Shown here: positions 1 through 8,772 of the stretch, in pieces
Layout of the letters: each line of letters starts with the position of its first letter
Position numbering within the stretch: the first letter of the stretch is position 1
DNA from: Anditalea andensis
Lineage (GTDB): Bacteria; Bacteroidota; Bacteroidia; Cytophagales; Cyclobacteriaceae
Assembly (NCBI RefSeq): GCF_000714815.1
Contig: NZ_JMIH01000021.1
Coordinates: forward strand, 175,232-239,231
Length of the DNA: 64,000 nucleotides
Reading direction: 5' to 3'
Translations under genes and position numbers: made by a program
The notes under the pieces: generated by a model
What the model saw: only the letters and a program-made list of their open reading frames with translations
Database searches by the model: none
Told to the model about the DNA's origin: nothing

Positions 1-332
1 TTCTGAAGGTCTTTTAAGTTATCTTTGGCCATTTCTATAATATGTGGATTAGCATCCAATGCATGTATGGTTATTTTGGTACCATTTTTAATAGCCCATG
101 AAGCGATTAACCGGACCATATCCCCTCCTCCACAGCCTATATCTGCTATATGGTAGTGAGGCTGAGGGTGATCTTTAATCACCTTGGACAATGCCGTGGT
201 GAGTACTTTATTCCCTCCCAATAATTTGTTTACAATTTTTAATTCATGCAATGTTTGCTTCATCTCAGGGCCTGCTGAAGTAAAGTCATCCATCAATTCT
301 TTCTGATAGCTTCTTTGTTTAAAAGATATCAT
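1..332 (-). CDS. Class I SAM-dependent methyltransferase (3' part outside window)
   Basis: Only the first 110 codons are present; the gene runs off the left edge. The visible N-terminal half carries the SAM-binding motif I VADIGCGGGD-like segment (IADIGCGGGDM) and the acidic end of strand beta-2 (ALDAN), the standard class I methyltransferase arrangement. The start ATG (complement of 330-332) overlaps the TGA of the type III polyketide synthase in an ATGA junction, so the two are translationally coupled and probably act in one pathway. In such loci the enzyme usually methylates the polyketide product or a phenolic hydroxyl; that role is inferred from context. The acceptor substrate cannot be read from the sequence. 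Confidence 0.85.
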   Translation of the reverse strand, partial: MISFKQRSYQKELMDDFTSAGPEMKQTLHELKIVNKLLGGNKVLTTALSKVIKDHPQPHYHIADIGCGGGDMVRLIASWAIKNGTKITIHALDANPHIIEMAKDNLKDLQ

Positions 333-1414
333 AATTTTTCAAGGAGTAAAGTTTCAAGGGTAAGGCCTGGTCCAAAGCCCATCGCAAGGGTGTCCCCCTG
401 CTGTCCGGGATGGCTAAGAATAGCATTCAGAACAAATAATATGGTAGCTGATGACATGTTTCCATATTTGCTTAATATACTATGGGCATGTAGATTTTGT
501 TCAGGCTGTATACCAAAAGATTCTTCTACTTTTTTCAAAATAAGTTTGCCGCCTGGATGGATGGCAAAATTCTTAATAGCAGATAAGTTATATTTGTTTT
601 CCAGTTTACTTTTCAGAGCGTCTATACCTTTTTCTAAAAGACCGGGGATATATTTGCTTAATTTCATCTCAAAACCGTAATCCCCAATATGCCAGGCCAT
701 ATCATTTTTTCCCTCCCGGACCAAATTGCTCTGATAGCTTTTGATTTTCATACCTATAGGTTCTGAAGAGATAAGTGCTGCAGCCGCTCCGTCCGCAAAC
801 AGGGCATTGGCCAGCAGGTTGTCTTCGTTATATTCTTTTTGAAAGTGAATGGTACATAATTCGACCGAAACCACCAACACCTTGGCAGCAGGATCGCTAT
901 CGCAAATTCTATCTGCCATTTTTATGGCAGTAAATGCGGCATAGCAGCCCATGAAATGAATACAGTAACGTTCTATGGTATCATTTAGGCCTAAGCTGTC
1001 TATAATATCCAGTTCAACACCAGGTGCATACATGCCCGTACAGCTTACCAATATCAGATGAGTGATTTCTTGTGATTGATAAGGAGAAGATGCCAGACAG
1101 TCTTCTATAGCGGATATAGCGAGAGATGGAGCGGTCTGTTGAAAAATCTTCATACGTTGCTGGGTACTGGGAAATGGATTTAATGAGCGGTTGTTTGGAA
1201 AAAAAGTAAATTTAGAAGGATCGTCAAAGTTAAAATCACCCAGTACGCTATATCTACTTTGAATCCCTGAATGTCTGTATATAAAATTTAATTTTCGGGC
1301 CTCCTCTTCCCTGGTGTCCAATCCGTGGGCTATATTCATAAATGCTTTAATGGTATCCTGGGGAATCGCTTCTCCGGGAGAGGCAGTTCCTATGCTAACA
1401 ATATGGTTCTTCAT
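329..1414 (-). CDS. Type III polyketide synthase (chalcone/stilbene synthase family)
   Basis: A 361-residue protein of the usual size for this family of homodimeric ketosynthases, which extend a starter acyl-CoA with malonyl-CoA and cyclise the product. The catalytic triad is visible: Cys157 in HFMGCYAAF, His286 in NFAIHPGGK and Asn319 in KYGNMSSAT. The C-terminal glycine-rich loop GFGPG is at about 346-350. It is followed directly by the methyltransferase (ATGA overlap) and diverges from the prenyltransferase gene across 88 bp. Bacterial relatives make alkylresorcinols, alkylpyrones or similar phenolics; the chain length and cyclisation mode here are unknown. The family assignment is secure, the product is not. 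Confidence 0.95.
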   Translation of the reverse strand: MKNHIVSIGTASPGEAIPQDTIKAFMNIAHGLDTREEEARKLNFIYRHSGIQSRYSVLGDFNFDDPSKFTFFPNNRSLNPFPSTQQRMKIFQQTAPSLAISAIEDCLASSPYQSQEITHLILVSCTGMYAPGVELDIIDSLGLNDTIERYCIHFMGCYAAFTAIKMADRICDSDPAAKVLVVSVELCTIHFQKEYNEDNLLANALFADGAAAALISSEPIGMKIKSYQSNLVREGKNDMAWHIGDYGFEMKLSKYIPGLLEKGIDALKSKLENKYNLSAIKNFAIHPGGKLILKKVEESFGIQPEQNLHAHSILSKYGNMSSATILFVLNAILSHPGQQGDTLAMGFGPGLTLETLLLEKL

Positions 1415-1502
1415 CTAAATAATTTAGTGTAAATTGTTATATATTGGGTGAGTTACTTATAAAACATAGTATATAGCTAAAAGTTACTTTTAAAAATGAT
1501 AT

Positions 1503-2405
1503 ATGTTTAGACTATCGAACTGGAGACATCTTAGAGTATCCTTTTCATTTTACCTCTTACCCGTTTTTATTTTTGCTTTAGCTCATACGCCTAACTTAGA
1601 CCCGTATAGGCTATGGATTGTTTTTTTTGCACTTCATTTTTTTTTGTATCCGTCCAGTAATGGATACAACAGCTACTATGATAAAGATGAGGGGAGCATA
1701 GGGGGGTTAAAGCATCCGCCAAAAGTATCAAGGGGTCTGTATTATTTATCTTTCGTGTTTTTGGGTATAGCACTTATGTTGGGGTTACAGATAAATATAG
1801 CTTTCACCGCTATGATGGGACTATATGCCGTTGTATCCATGGCTTATAGTCACCCCAGCATACGCTTAAAAAAATATCCAATCGCTGGATGGCTTGTAGC
1901 AGGGATGTTTCAGGGCTATTTTACTTATGCCATGGTATATGCTGGGTTGAACGGATTTGGCTGGCACGTTCTCTCAAGTTCACATGTATACATTCCCGGC
2001 ATGCTTACCAGTATCATGATCTGGGGCAATTATCCCCTGACCCAGGTCTATCAACATGAAGAGGATAGCAAAAGAGGAGATATTACCATGAGTATCAAGC
2101 TAGGAATAAAAGGGACTTTTTACTTTTCAAGTTTATGGTTTTTACTCGCAGGACTGGGTTTTAGCTATTATTTTATAGCACAAAACCAGTTTTGGGCATT
2201 CTGGGCTTTTTTAGCGGCCATGTTCCCTTCTGTAATATATTTTTATGTTTGGTTTTATTTTGTCAATAAGGACGCTGAAAGGTATGCTAGCTATGCATGG
2301 GCGATGTGGATGGTTAGAATAGCAGCCACCCTACTCAATTTATTCTTTGTTTATTATTTTCTGGAACGAACCCAGCTGCTTCAGGTTATCGATTCGGGGT
2401 TTTGA
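1503..2405 (+). CDS. UbiA-family prenyltransferase
   Basis: A polytopic membrane protein of 300 residues, about eight or nine hydrophobic segments. The two aspartate-rich motifs of UbiA enzymes are present: the first around residues 53-63 (NGYNSYYDKDEG) and the second around 184-193 (QHEEDSKRGD). A YSHPSIRLKK segment near 115-124 corresponds to the conserved YSxxxRLK motif between them. The family transfers an isoprenyl chain from a diphosphate donor to an aromatic or other acceptor within the membrane. It lies divergent to the type III PKS and convergent with the flavoprotein (15 bp gap), suggesting that the PKS product or a related molecule is prenylated. Donor length and acceptor are not deducible. 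Confidence 0.88.
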   Translation: MFRLSNWRHLRVSFSFYLLPVFIFALAHTPNLDPYRLWIVFFALHFFLYPSSNGYNSYYDKDEGSIGGLKHPPKVSRGLYYLSFVFLGIALMLGLQINIAFTAMMGLYAVVSMAYSHPSIRLKKYPIAGWLVAGMFQGYFTYAMVYAGLNGFGWHVLSSSHVYIPGMLTSIMIWGNYPLTQVYQHEEDSKRGDITMSIKLGIKGTFYFSSLWFLLAGLGFSYYFIAQNQFWAFWAFLAAMFPSVIYFYVWFYFVNKDAERYASYAWAMWMVRIAATLLNLFFVYYFLERTQLLQVIDSGF

Positions 2406-2420
2406 TTTCTTTAATAATGT

Positions 2421-3533
2421 TTATACAATAATCCGGCCGTGCGTATTTTTGATGATTTGAGTTCCTATATATGATGATTTTTGTAATAGGGCTACTGCTA
2501 TATTGGAAGAAAGATTTGTTCCAAAAAGTTTTTGTACCGTACGGCCTACCCTTAGTCGGGTTTTAAAATTTTTAGTCCAGTTATCCACATATTGGCGTTC
2601 GATATCATTTCTGTTTTTATTTTGCAGAATGGCTTCAGCAGCCAGTTTACCTGAATGTATCGCTATAGCCATGCCATTGCCACAGAGTGGAGTGATCAGA
2701 CCTGATGCATCTCCTATCATCAAAATGTGGTTATTGATCGGTTCTTTAGAGGAAAAATTCACTTCATTAATCACCTCCGGTTTTTCGAAGAGAAAATCAC
2801 TGTTATGGAAAAGAGCTGATATGATAGGATTCTTATGGAGGACCTGTTTTTCCATTTCAGATATGTTCCCATATTTTTTTAACTGATGCTTGCTTCCAAG
2901 ATAGCAAATATTAAAAGTGTCTTTTGCCACCTTATTTATCCCGAGATATCCTCCTTCAAAGTTGTGTAAAGCTACTATATGTGATGGAAAATCTGTTTTC
3001 ACATGATATTTTACACCTATATATGGGGTTCTGGTATTTATAAAGGGCCGGGACAGGGATTTATCCATCTTTGATCTTTTTCCAAAGGCTCCCAATACAT
3101 AGTTAGATGTTATAGAAGTTCCATCACTGAGATTTACATCAAAAAGGTTGCTTTTATTATTATAATTAACATCCAATACCTGTGTTTCCAAAAGGAACTG
3201 AACATTTATTTCCAAACATTTTTCATATAAAAATTGGTCGAAATGGTATCTACTTATACCAAATCCTCCAAGATCAAGTGGTAGGTCTACCATTTTACCA
3301 GAGATAGCGCTTAGCCGGAAGGTGGAAATATTTATAGGATCGTGTTCATAGGGATAAAGGTTTTCTTTGATAAGAAAATTTTTGACTTCATTGGACACAT
3401 ACTCTCCGCATACCCTATGGAAGGGATAAGTTTTTTTCTCTACTACTGTTACTTTTTTACCTCCTTTGGCCAGAAGATAAGCTGTAGTCAAACCGCCTAG
3501 CCCACCTCCTATCACCACTACTTTATCATCCAT
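2421..3533 (-). CDS. FAD-dependent oxidoreductase, geranylgeranyl-reductase-like
   Basis: 370 residues with an N-terminal dinucleotide-binding motif (VVIGGGLGGLTTAYLL) ending in an acidic residue at the end of beta-2 (VVEKK). A GD motif binding the FAD ribityl chain follows near residue 273 (LMIGDASGLITPLCGNG). This architecture is that of the PHBH/geranylgeranyl reductase superfamily, including a GEYVS segment after the first motif. Members either reduce isoprenoid double bonds or hydroxylate aromatic rings. Its position next to a UbiA-type prenyltransferase and a type III PKS supports a tailoring role in the same pathway. Whether it is a reductase or a monooxygenase cannot be decided here. 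Confidence 0.85.
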   Translation of the reverse strand: MDDKVVVIGGGLGGLTTAYLLAKGGKKVTVVEKKTYPFHRVCGEYVSNEVKNFLIKENLYPYEHDPINISTFRLSAISGKMVDLPLDLGGFGISRYHFDQFLYEKCLEINVQFLLETQVLDVNYNNKSNLFDVNLSDGTSITSNYVLGAFGKRSKMDKSLSRPFINTRTPYIGVKYHVKTDFPSHIVALHNFEGGYLGINKVAKDTFNICYLGSKHQLKKYGNISEMEKQVLHKNPIISALFHNSDFLFEKPEVINEVNFSSKEPINNHILMIGDASGLITPLCGNGMAIAIHSGKLAAEAILQNKNRNDIERQYVDNWTKNFKTRLRVGRTVQKLFGTNLSSNIAVALLQKSSYIGTQIIKNTHGRIIV

Positions 3534-3657
3534 AGCGCTTTACCCTTTATTGTCCTTTTGTTCCGTTCATAAAATAATTTAACTAAAAGAAATATATTAT
3601 ATTAATTCAAAGTTAATTTGGCCATTCAACCAATTCTAAACTGATTAATTAATACAG

Positions 3658-6180
3658 ATGTTTTCATCCAGTAATTTAAGGCAGGTGGTTTTGAGTACTT
3701 TGCTGTTAGGTGCTATCTTCTTCTCAGAGGACGTACAGGCCCAAAGGAAAAAGAAAAAAACCAACACAACTGCCAGTACATCATCTGATGCTCCTGCAAA
3801 AGCTGCTGCTGCAAAAAATGGCATCAAAGCTTATACCGAGGTTATCACTGCCAAAGCCAATTCAAAAGAAGGATTATTTAAGGTCCATGAAGTGGAGGGT
3901 AAATATTACTATGAGATTCCTGACAGTCTTATAGGAAGAGAAATGCTGATGGTCACGACTATAGCCAAGACCGCTGAAGGTATCGGGTATGGCGGAGAGC
4001 GTACCAATACTCAAATGCTCCGATGGGATAAAAGGAATGATGATAAGGTAATCTTAAAACTGGTTTCATATAAAAATACTGCTGCAGATTCATTGCCTAT
4101 CTTTCAGGCCGTCAGAAACTCTAATCTAGAACCGATCATCTATACCTTTGATGTGAAGGCCAAATCCAAAGAGGATGATGGTGTGGTCATAGAGGTAACC
4201 GATCTTTTTACCAAAGATGTCCAGGCCATAGGTTTACCAAAAAATAGAAGAACGGAGTATAAAGTCACCAGACTGGAACCAGAAAAATCATATATTGAAA
4301 ACATCAATACCTATCCTATCAATATAGAAAGTCGGTACGTAATGACTTATGCTGCCTCTGAACCACCATCTAATTCCAGTACGGGTACAATTACGGTGGA
4401 ATTGAACAGTTCCATGCTGCTTTTACCCAAAACCCCAATGAAGCAGCGGCTATCTGATAGAAGGGTAGGATGGTTCAATACTACAGTAACAGATTATGGA
4501 CTTGACGAGCAGAGGGCCACTAAACGGACCTATCTGGATAGGTGGAGATTAGAAGTAAAAGAGGAGGATATTGAAAAATTCAGAGCGGGGGAATTGGTAG
4601 AACCTAAAAAGCCGATAATTTATTATATAGATCCTGCCACTCCGGATAAATGGAGGCCTTTTTTGAAGCAAGGTGTAGAAGACTGGAATGTGGCTTTTGA
4701 AGCTGCAGGATTTAAAAATGCCATTCAGGCAAAAGATGCACCCACCCCAGAAGAAGATCCGGGATGGAGTGCTGAAGATGCAAGGTATTCAGTCATCAGG
4801 TATTTCGCATCTGATATACAGAATGCGTATGGCCCCCATGTATCTGATCCAAGATCAGGGGAAATATTGGAATCAGATATAGGTTGGTATCACAATGTGA
4901 TGAATTTATTGAGAAATTGGTATTTTATACAGACTGCTGCGGTAAATCCAGATGCCAGAAGCGTCAAATTCAAAGATGATGTAATGGGTAGACTTATTCG
5001 ATTTGTTTCATCCCATGAAGTAGGGCACACGCTGGGACTTCCCCATAATTTTGCTTCTTCTCATGCTATACCGGTGGATTCGCTTAGAAGTGCGTCGTTT
5101 ACAAACAAATATGGTACCGCCCCCTCTATTATGGATTATGCAAGATTTAACTATGTGGCGCAGCCTGAAGATGAGGGTGTAAGCCTTTTTCCTGAGGTGG
5201 GGGTATATGATAAATATGCCATAGCATGGGGATATAGACCTATATTGGATGCAGTTACACCAGAAGATGAACAATCAGAATTAAATGAGTGGATTACATC
5301 TAAAAAAGGTGATCCGCTGTATAGATACGGAAGGCAGGGTAATTCATATGATCCGAGTACCCAAAGCGAAGATTTAGGAGATGATGCCATGAAAGCATCC
5401 GGTTATGGGATTAAAAACCTAAAGCGAATTATGCCCAATCTTATGGCATGGACAGCTGAGGAAGACAAACCTTATAAAGATTACAGCGATCTGAATGAAA
5501 TGTATGGGCAGGTATTAGCACAATATAACCGGTACATGGGTCATGTAAGGACTAATGTGGGTGGTGTCTATGAAGTGTACCGATCTTCAGGTGATGATGA
5601 GAATGTGTATACGCATACCGATAAAAAAATTCAAAAAGAAGCAGTTAAGTTTTTGAACAAAGAGCTATTTGCTACCCCTACCTGGCTTATTGATAATACA
5701 ATAATTGCACGTACCGAAGACTTTGGTGCTTTAGAAAGGATCAGAGGTATACAAGTGGGAACACTGGATAATTTATTGGATTTTGGAAGATTGGGCAGGC
5801 TAATAGAAAACGAAGCTATAAATGGCAAACAGGCTTATACCATGTTAGAGCTATTCGATGATCTACGCGATGGCATTTGGACAGAGTTAAACGCCGGAAA
5901 GACGATAGATGTTCACCGTCGATCTTTACAAAGAGCACATTTGGAGAGACTATCTGTACTGATGAATGATGATGAGCCTAAGATACCATCCCAATATAGA
6001 AGATATGTGGGTGCACAGATCAATGCATCCCAATCTGATATCAGACCTTTGGTAAGGGGAGAACTGAAAACACTTCAGCGTCAGGTAAGAGCTGCTATCC
6101 CACGTACATCAGACAGGGTTTCAAAATTACACCTGGAAGATAGTCTAGAAAGAATAAGCATAATGTTAGATCCTAAGTAG
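3658..6180 (+). CDS. Secreted zinc-dependent metalloprotease (DUF5117/DUF4953 type)
   Basis: 840 residues with an N-terminal export signal (hydrophobic segment about 8-22, then VQAQ). The zinc site is the extended metzincin-like motif HEVGHTLGLPHNF, with His453, Glu454, His457 and His463. This gene belongs to the large Bacteroidota family of predicted periplasmic or outer-membrane-associated metalloproteases in which an N-terminal DUF5117 region precedes the catalytic domain. A lysine-rich and alanine-rich linker follows the signal (about 30-52). It is monocistronic, with a hairpin at 6211-6237 downstream. The substrate is unknown. The divergent gap to the flavoprotein (3534-3657) probably holds promoters for both. 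Confidence 0.9.
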   Translation: MFSSSNLRQVVLSTLLLGAIFFSEDVQAQRKKKKTNTTASTSSDAPAKAAAAKNGIKAYTEVITAKANSKEGLFKVHEVEGKYYYEIPDSLIGREMLMVTTIAKTAEGIGYGGERTNTQMLRWDKRNDDKVILKLVSYKNTAADSLPIFQAVRNSNLEPIIYTFDVKAKSKEDDGVVIEVTDLFTKDVQAIGLPKNRRTEYKVTRLEPEKSYIENINTYPINIESRYVMTYAASEPPSNSSTGTITVELNSSMLLLPKTPMKQRLSDRRVGWFNTTVTDYGLDEQRATKRTYLDRWRLEVKEEDIEKFRAGELVEPKKPIIYYIDPATPDKWRPFLKQGVEDWNVAFEAAGFKNAIQAKDAPTPEEDPGWSAEDARYSVIRYFASDIQNAYGPHVSDPRSGEILESDIGWYHNVMNLLRNWYFIQTAAVNPDARSVKFKDDVMGRLIRFVSSHEVGHTLGLPHNFASSHAIPVDSLRSASFTNKYGTAPSIMDYARFNYVAQPEDEGVSLFPEVGVYDKYAIAWGYRPILDAVTPEDEQSELNEWITSKKGDPLYRYGRQGNSYDPSTQSEDLGDDAMKASGYGIKNLKRIMPNLMAWTAEEDKPYKDYSDLNEMYGQVLAQYNRYMGHVRTNVGGVYEVYRSSGDDENVYTHTDKKIQKEAVKFLNKELFATPTWLIDNTIIARTEDFGALERIRGIQVGTLDNLLDFGRLGRLIENEAINGKQAYTMLELFDDLRDGIWTELNAGKTIDVHRRSLQRAHLERLSVLMNDDEPKIPSQYRRYVGAQINASQSDIRPLVRGELKTLQRQVRAAIPRTSDRVSKLHLEDSLERISIMLDPK

Positions 6181-6210
6181 GAAGATACTTAGTAGTTTAT
6201 TACAGAATAA

Positions 6211-6237
6211 AGGGGAGACAAAAGTTCTCCCTTTTTT
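6211..6237 (+). terminator. Rho-independent terminator after the metalloprotease
   Basis: GGGAGA and TCTCCC arms around a short A-rich loop are followed directly by a run of T. It lies 30 bp past the metalloprotease stop codon. Confidence 0.7.
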
Positions 6238-6250
6238 ATGGATATTCTTG

Positions 6251-6283
6251 TTTTGTTACGTAGGAGAATTATTTTTACATTTC
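6251..6283 (+). promoter_or_regulatory. Candidate Bacteroidota housekeeping promoter for the Fur-family gene
   Basis: TTTG at 6252-6255 is separated by 20 bp from TACATTTC at 6276-6283, matching the Bacteroidota -33/-7 pattern (TTTG, 19-21 bp, TAnnTTTG) at all but the last position. Transcription would start near 6290. That fits translation from the ATG at 6311 and excludes the longer in-frame ORF beginning at 6248. Confidence 0.5.
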
Positions 6284-6310
6284 ATACGTTACAAACCTAA
6301 AAATCAGACT

Positions 6311-6733
6311 ATGTCCCAAAATACCGCAGACATTCTTAAAGATCATAATTTACGGGTTACCAGCTGCCGGAGAGATGTTTTAAGTTCTTTTTTTAAAAGA
6401 CAGGAGGCACTTTCCCACTCGGATTTAGAAGAGGAACTAAAAGATGATTTTGACAGGGTCACTATATATAGGACCTTGAAGACTTTTTTGGAAAATGACC
6501 TTATACATAAGGTATTGGATGACAGCGGAGCGACGAAATATGCCCTTTGCTTACACGAACATAGCAGTGAATCCCATCATCATCAGCATGATCATGTTCA
6601 TTTCAAATGTGAAAAATGCGGCAAAACAAATTGTATAGAAGAAATTTCCCTGCCTATGGTGAGTTTGCCAAACGGTTACATCGGCAAGGATGCGAGTTTA
6701 CTCATACAGGGAATCTGTAATAAGTGCAGTTAA
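6311..6733 (+). CDS. Fur-family transcriptional regulator
   Basis: 140 residues, the usual length for Fur-family proteins. The N-terminal winged helix contains the family segment DRVTIYRTLKTFLENDLI, and the C-terminal half holds a His-rich metal site (HHHQHDHVHF) plus two CxxC pairs (CEKC and CNKC) that would bind structural zinc. Family members repress or activate metal uptake or peroxide-defence genes when metal-loaded (Fur, Zur, PerR, Mur). The ligand set does not allow me to choose, although the two CxxC pairs and His-rich stretch are compatible with a zinc or peroxide sensor. The ATG at 6311 was preferred over the upstream one at 6248 because a promoter-like sequence lies between them. 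No target operon is adjacent. Confidence 0.88.
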   Translation: MSQNTADILKDHNLRVTSCRRDVLSSFFKRQEALSHSDLEEELKDDFDRVTIYRTLKTFLENDLIHKVLDDSGATKYALCLHEHSSESHHHQHDHVHFKCEKCGKTNCIEEISLPMVSLPNGYIGKDASLLIQGICNKCS

Positions 6734-6957
6734 AATTCTAATAATTCAGGCTTTGCCTTTTTAGGGGCATCTTTTGGCCAAATTACGCCCGGGGGCAGGT
6801 CTATTTTAGGTGGTGTCAGATCTTCTACTCCACCGTCACCATCATCTGTATCATTATCTTTTTTGTTTTTACGCGCCTTGGTCATGGTAGCCACAAAATA
6901 GATTAACACTACATAGGCCATTCCGCACAAAACCAAATCAATAAATAGGCTGCTCAT
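6730..6957 (-). CDS. Small membrane protein of unknown function
   Basis: 75 residues: one N-terminal membrane segment (about 4-24), a basic stretch, then an acidic Asp/Gly-rich linker and a proline- and lysine-rich tail. No family is recognised. It converges on the Fur-family gene with a 4-bp overlap of the two stop codons. The sequence looks like real coding DNA because the membrane segment is followed by a clean positive-inside signature. No function is proposed. Confidence 0.6.
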   Translation of the reverse strand: MSSLFIDLVLCGMAYVVLIYFVATMTKARKNKKDNDTDDGDGGVEDLTPPKIDLPPGVIWPKDAPKKAKPELLEF

Positions 6958-7119
6958 GTCTATAAAAATTTAAATTTTTTACTTTTATTATAATGCTCAA
7001 AAATCTAACCATAAGCTTCTTATGTTTGTTAGAAAAAAATAAAATTAACCTTCCTATTTAGATATGATTTGCTTAATAGGTGATATCATTAGATATTTGC
7101 GCTCTGAAATAGCAAAATC

Positions 7120-7590
7120 ATGATTATAAAAACCAAAAAGTATAAATTAGAAACCGGTACTTATATCAAGCTCGGGCTTCGAAATGTTTTTAAAGAACAA
7201 TGGTGGGTTATTTTTATTGCCCTTGCTATTGCTTCCGGATATTTTTTTATAGCCTCGTGGTGGTGGATCAGTATGGCCATTTTGGCTTATGTACTGTATT
7301 TGCTTTTTTGGGTAATACAGTTTGCAGGAGTGACCCAAATGGAGCAGAACAAAGTGATGTTTACCAAACTTGCCTATGAAATAGACAGTAGACAGGTGCT
7401 GATGAAGGTCAATACCAAGCAAGGTATGCCCGTAAATTGGGATATGATCAAAAAAGCGTATATTGATAAAGATGCCTTTGTCCTGATTATGTCAAAGGCC
7501 CAGTTTATACACCTTCCATTTAGGATATTCAATAGCCCCAATGAAAAAAAATTTATGGAGACTATTTTAAAAAGGAAAGCACTTGTTTAA
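7120..7590 (+). CDS. YcxB-like membrane protein
   Basis: 156 residues: a short basic N-terminus, two adjacent membrane segments (about 28-48 and 50-72), then a C-terminal soluble domain typical of YcxB proteins. That domain has a beta-rich segment ending in IHLPFRIF, resembling the conserved 'ipkraf' part of the family. The function of YcxB proteins is not established. It stands alone; a bidirectional hairpin lies about 80 bp downstream. Confidence 0.7.
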   Translation: MIIKTKKYKLETGTYIKLGLRNVFKEQWWVIFIALAIASGYFFIASWWWISMAILAYVLYLLFWVIQFAGVTQMEQNKVMFTKLAYEIDSRQVLMKVNTKQGMPVNWDMIKKAYIDKDAFVLIMSKAQFIHLPFRIFNSPNEKKFMETILKRKALV

Positions 7591-7666
7591 ACAAAATTAT
7601 ATCTGAAATTTAAAGTTTTACATTATGCTTTATCTTCATGGATGATAAGAATCAATAAAGCAGTAT

Positions 7667-7697
7667 AAAAACCGGGGCCATATGGCCTCGGTTTTTT
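7667..7697. terminator. Bidirectional terminator between convergent genes
   Basis: A stem ACCGGGGCCAT/ATGGCCTCGGT (one G-T pair) is flanked by A-run on the left and T-run on the right. It can therefore end transcription from both the YcxB-like gene and the Ycf48-like gene, whose stop codon lies inside the T-run. Confidence 0.8.
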
Positions 7698-8745
7698 ATC
7701 TTTTGGTATAGTCAAGTTTGGCTACAATACCATTTGAACCGGAAGCCCAAACAGATCCACCTGATTTGGAAAGCTTGACAGCGTGAAATCCATCATCAGA
7801 GAACTTTACCCAATTTTCTCCTCCATCCGAGCTATAATCAGAACCATTAGGGCCTACCGTTATCAGCCAATGAAACCTGGGAAAATATGTGACGCCGGAC
7901 CTATAGCCTTGAGGTTTTTTACCTTTATTTGATATCCATGATTTTCCTTCGTCATGGCTTAATATGATATTGTTTGAAGCATCATCTGGGGCTTCAAAAT
8001 CTCCACCTACTGCTATCAGGTTTCGGTTATCTATCATACACAGGGAGAATATACCCTGCGATATAGTTCCCTGTTGAATAGGTGTATCTATAGTCTCCCA
8101 TCGACCCCCCCGGTTGTGGGTATAATATATGTTACTATTAGTGCCCCCACTGGCCAGCCATATTTCATCTTCTTCTATAACCATAGCTGATCCACTGGCT
8201 GCAAATCCCGCCTCCCCTTCTTTTGCAGTTGGTGTATTCCGCAGCTGTTCCCAAGTTTCACCGGCATCTAAAGTCCTTAATATGACCCATATACCCTCTA
8301 CAGGATCTCCGTATACAAATCCCTGTTTTTCATTTACAAATTCCATCCCGTTGAAAAAATCCTCCTTACTTCCTTCATAAATCTGCTGCCAAGAATTTCC
8401 TCCATCTATGGTTTTATAGATGGCAGCAGGTTGGCCAGCTGATAAGGCTATGGCAGTGGCGGCATTGATGGCTTCTATGTCCCTAAAATCGACACTATCC
8501 ATTCCATTAATAAGTCCATGAGACCAAGTCTGCCCCCCGTCTATGGTCTTCATCCAGGTACCACCTGATCCGGTAGCCCAAGCTATTTCTTCCGTCAATG
8601 GGGATAAACCCCTTATTGATCCTGCTGTACCGGAATCGAAAATGATCCAGCCCTGAGGGTCGGTATATTCTCCCTTATGTTGTCTGGTTTCACAGCTTGT
8701 AAGGATAGATATTATAATAAAAAACACTAACACTCTATTGGTCAT
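7696..8745 (-). CDS. Ycf48/BNR-like beta-propeller lipoprotein
   Basis: 349 residues with a lipoprotein signal (LTSC; Cys at about 18). The mature part contains repeated BNR/Asp-box-like units such as TIDGGQTWS, TIDGGNSWQ, TLDAGETWE and SSDGGENWV, spaced about 40-60 residues. This is the pattern of the Ycf48-like propeller family, often labelled as an oxidoreductase without evidence. Homologues act as assembly factors or sialidase-like folds; no catalytic residues of sialidases are evident. It starts 27 bp after the uvrA stop, so it is likely co-transcribed with uvrA. The functional link between the two is unclear. Confidence 0.8.
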   Translation of the reverse strand: MTNRVLVFFIIISILTSCETRQHKGEYTDPQGWIIFDSGTAGSIRGLSPLTEEIAWATGSGGTWMKTIDGGQTWSHGLINGMDSVDFRDIEAINAATAIALSAGQPAAIYKTIDGGNSWQQIYEGSKEDFFNGMEFVNEKQGFVYGDPVEGIWVILRTLDAGETWEQLRNTPTAKEGEAGFAASGSAMVIEEDEIWLASGGTNSNIYYTHNRGGRWETIDTPIQQGTISQGIFSLCMIDNRNLIAVGGDFEAPDDASNNIILSHDEGKSWISNKGKKPQGYRSGVTYFPRFHWLITVGPNGSDYSSDGGENWVKFSDDGFHAVKLSKSGGSVWASGSNGIVAKLDYTKR

Positions 8746-8772
8746 GATGTTTATATAAGCTGTAATATGTTT

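Noticed and set aside
6248..6310. Upstream in-frame start of the Fur-family gene
   Set aside because: A promoter-like TTTG-N20-TACATTTC lies inside this stretch, and the extra 21 residues are not Fur-like.
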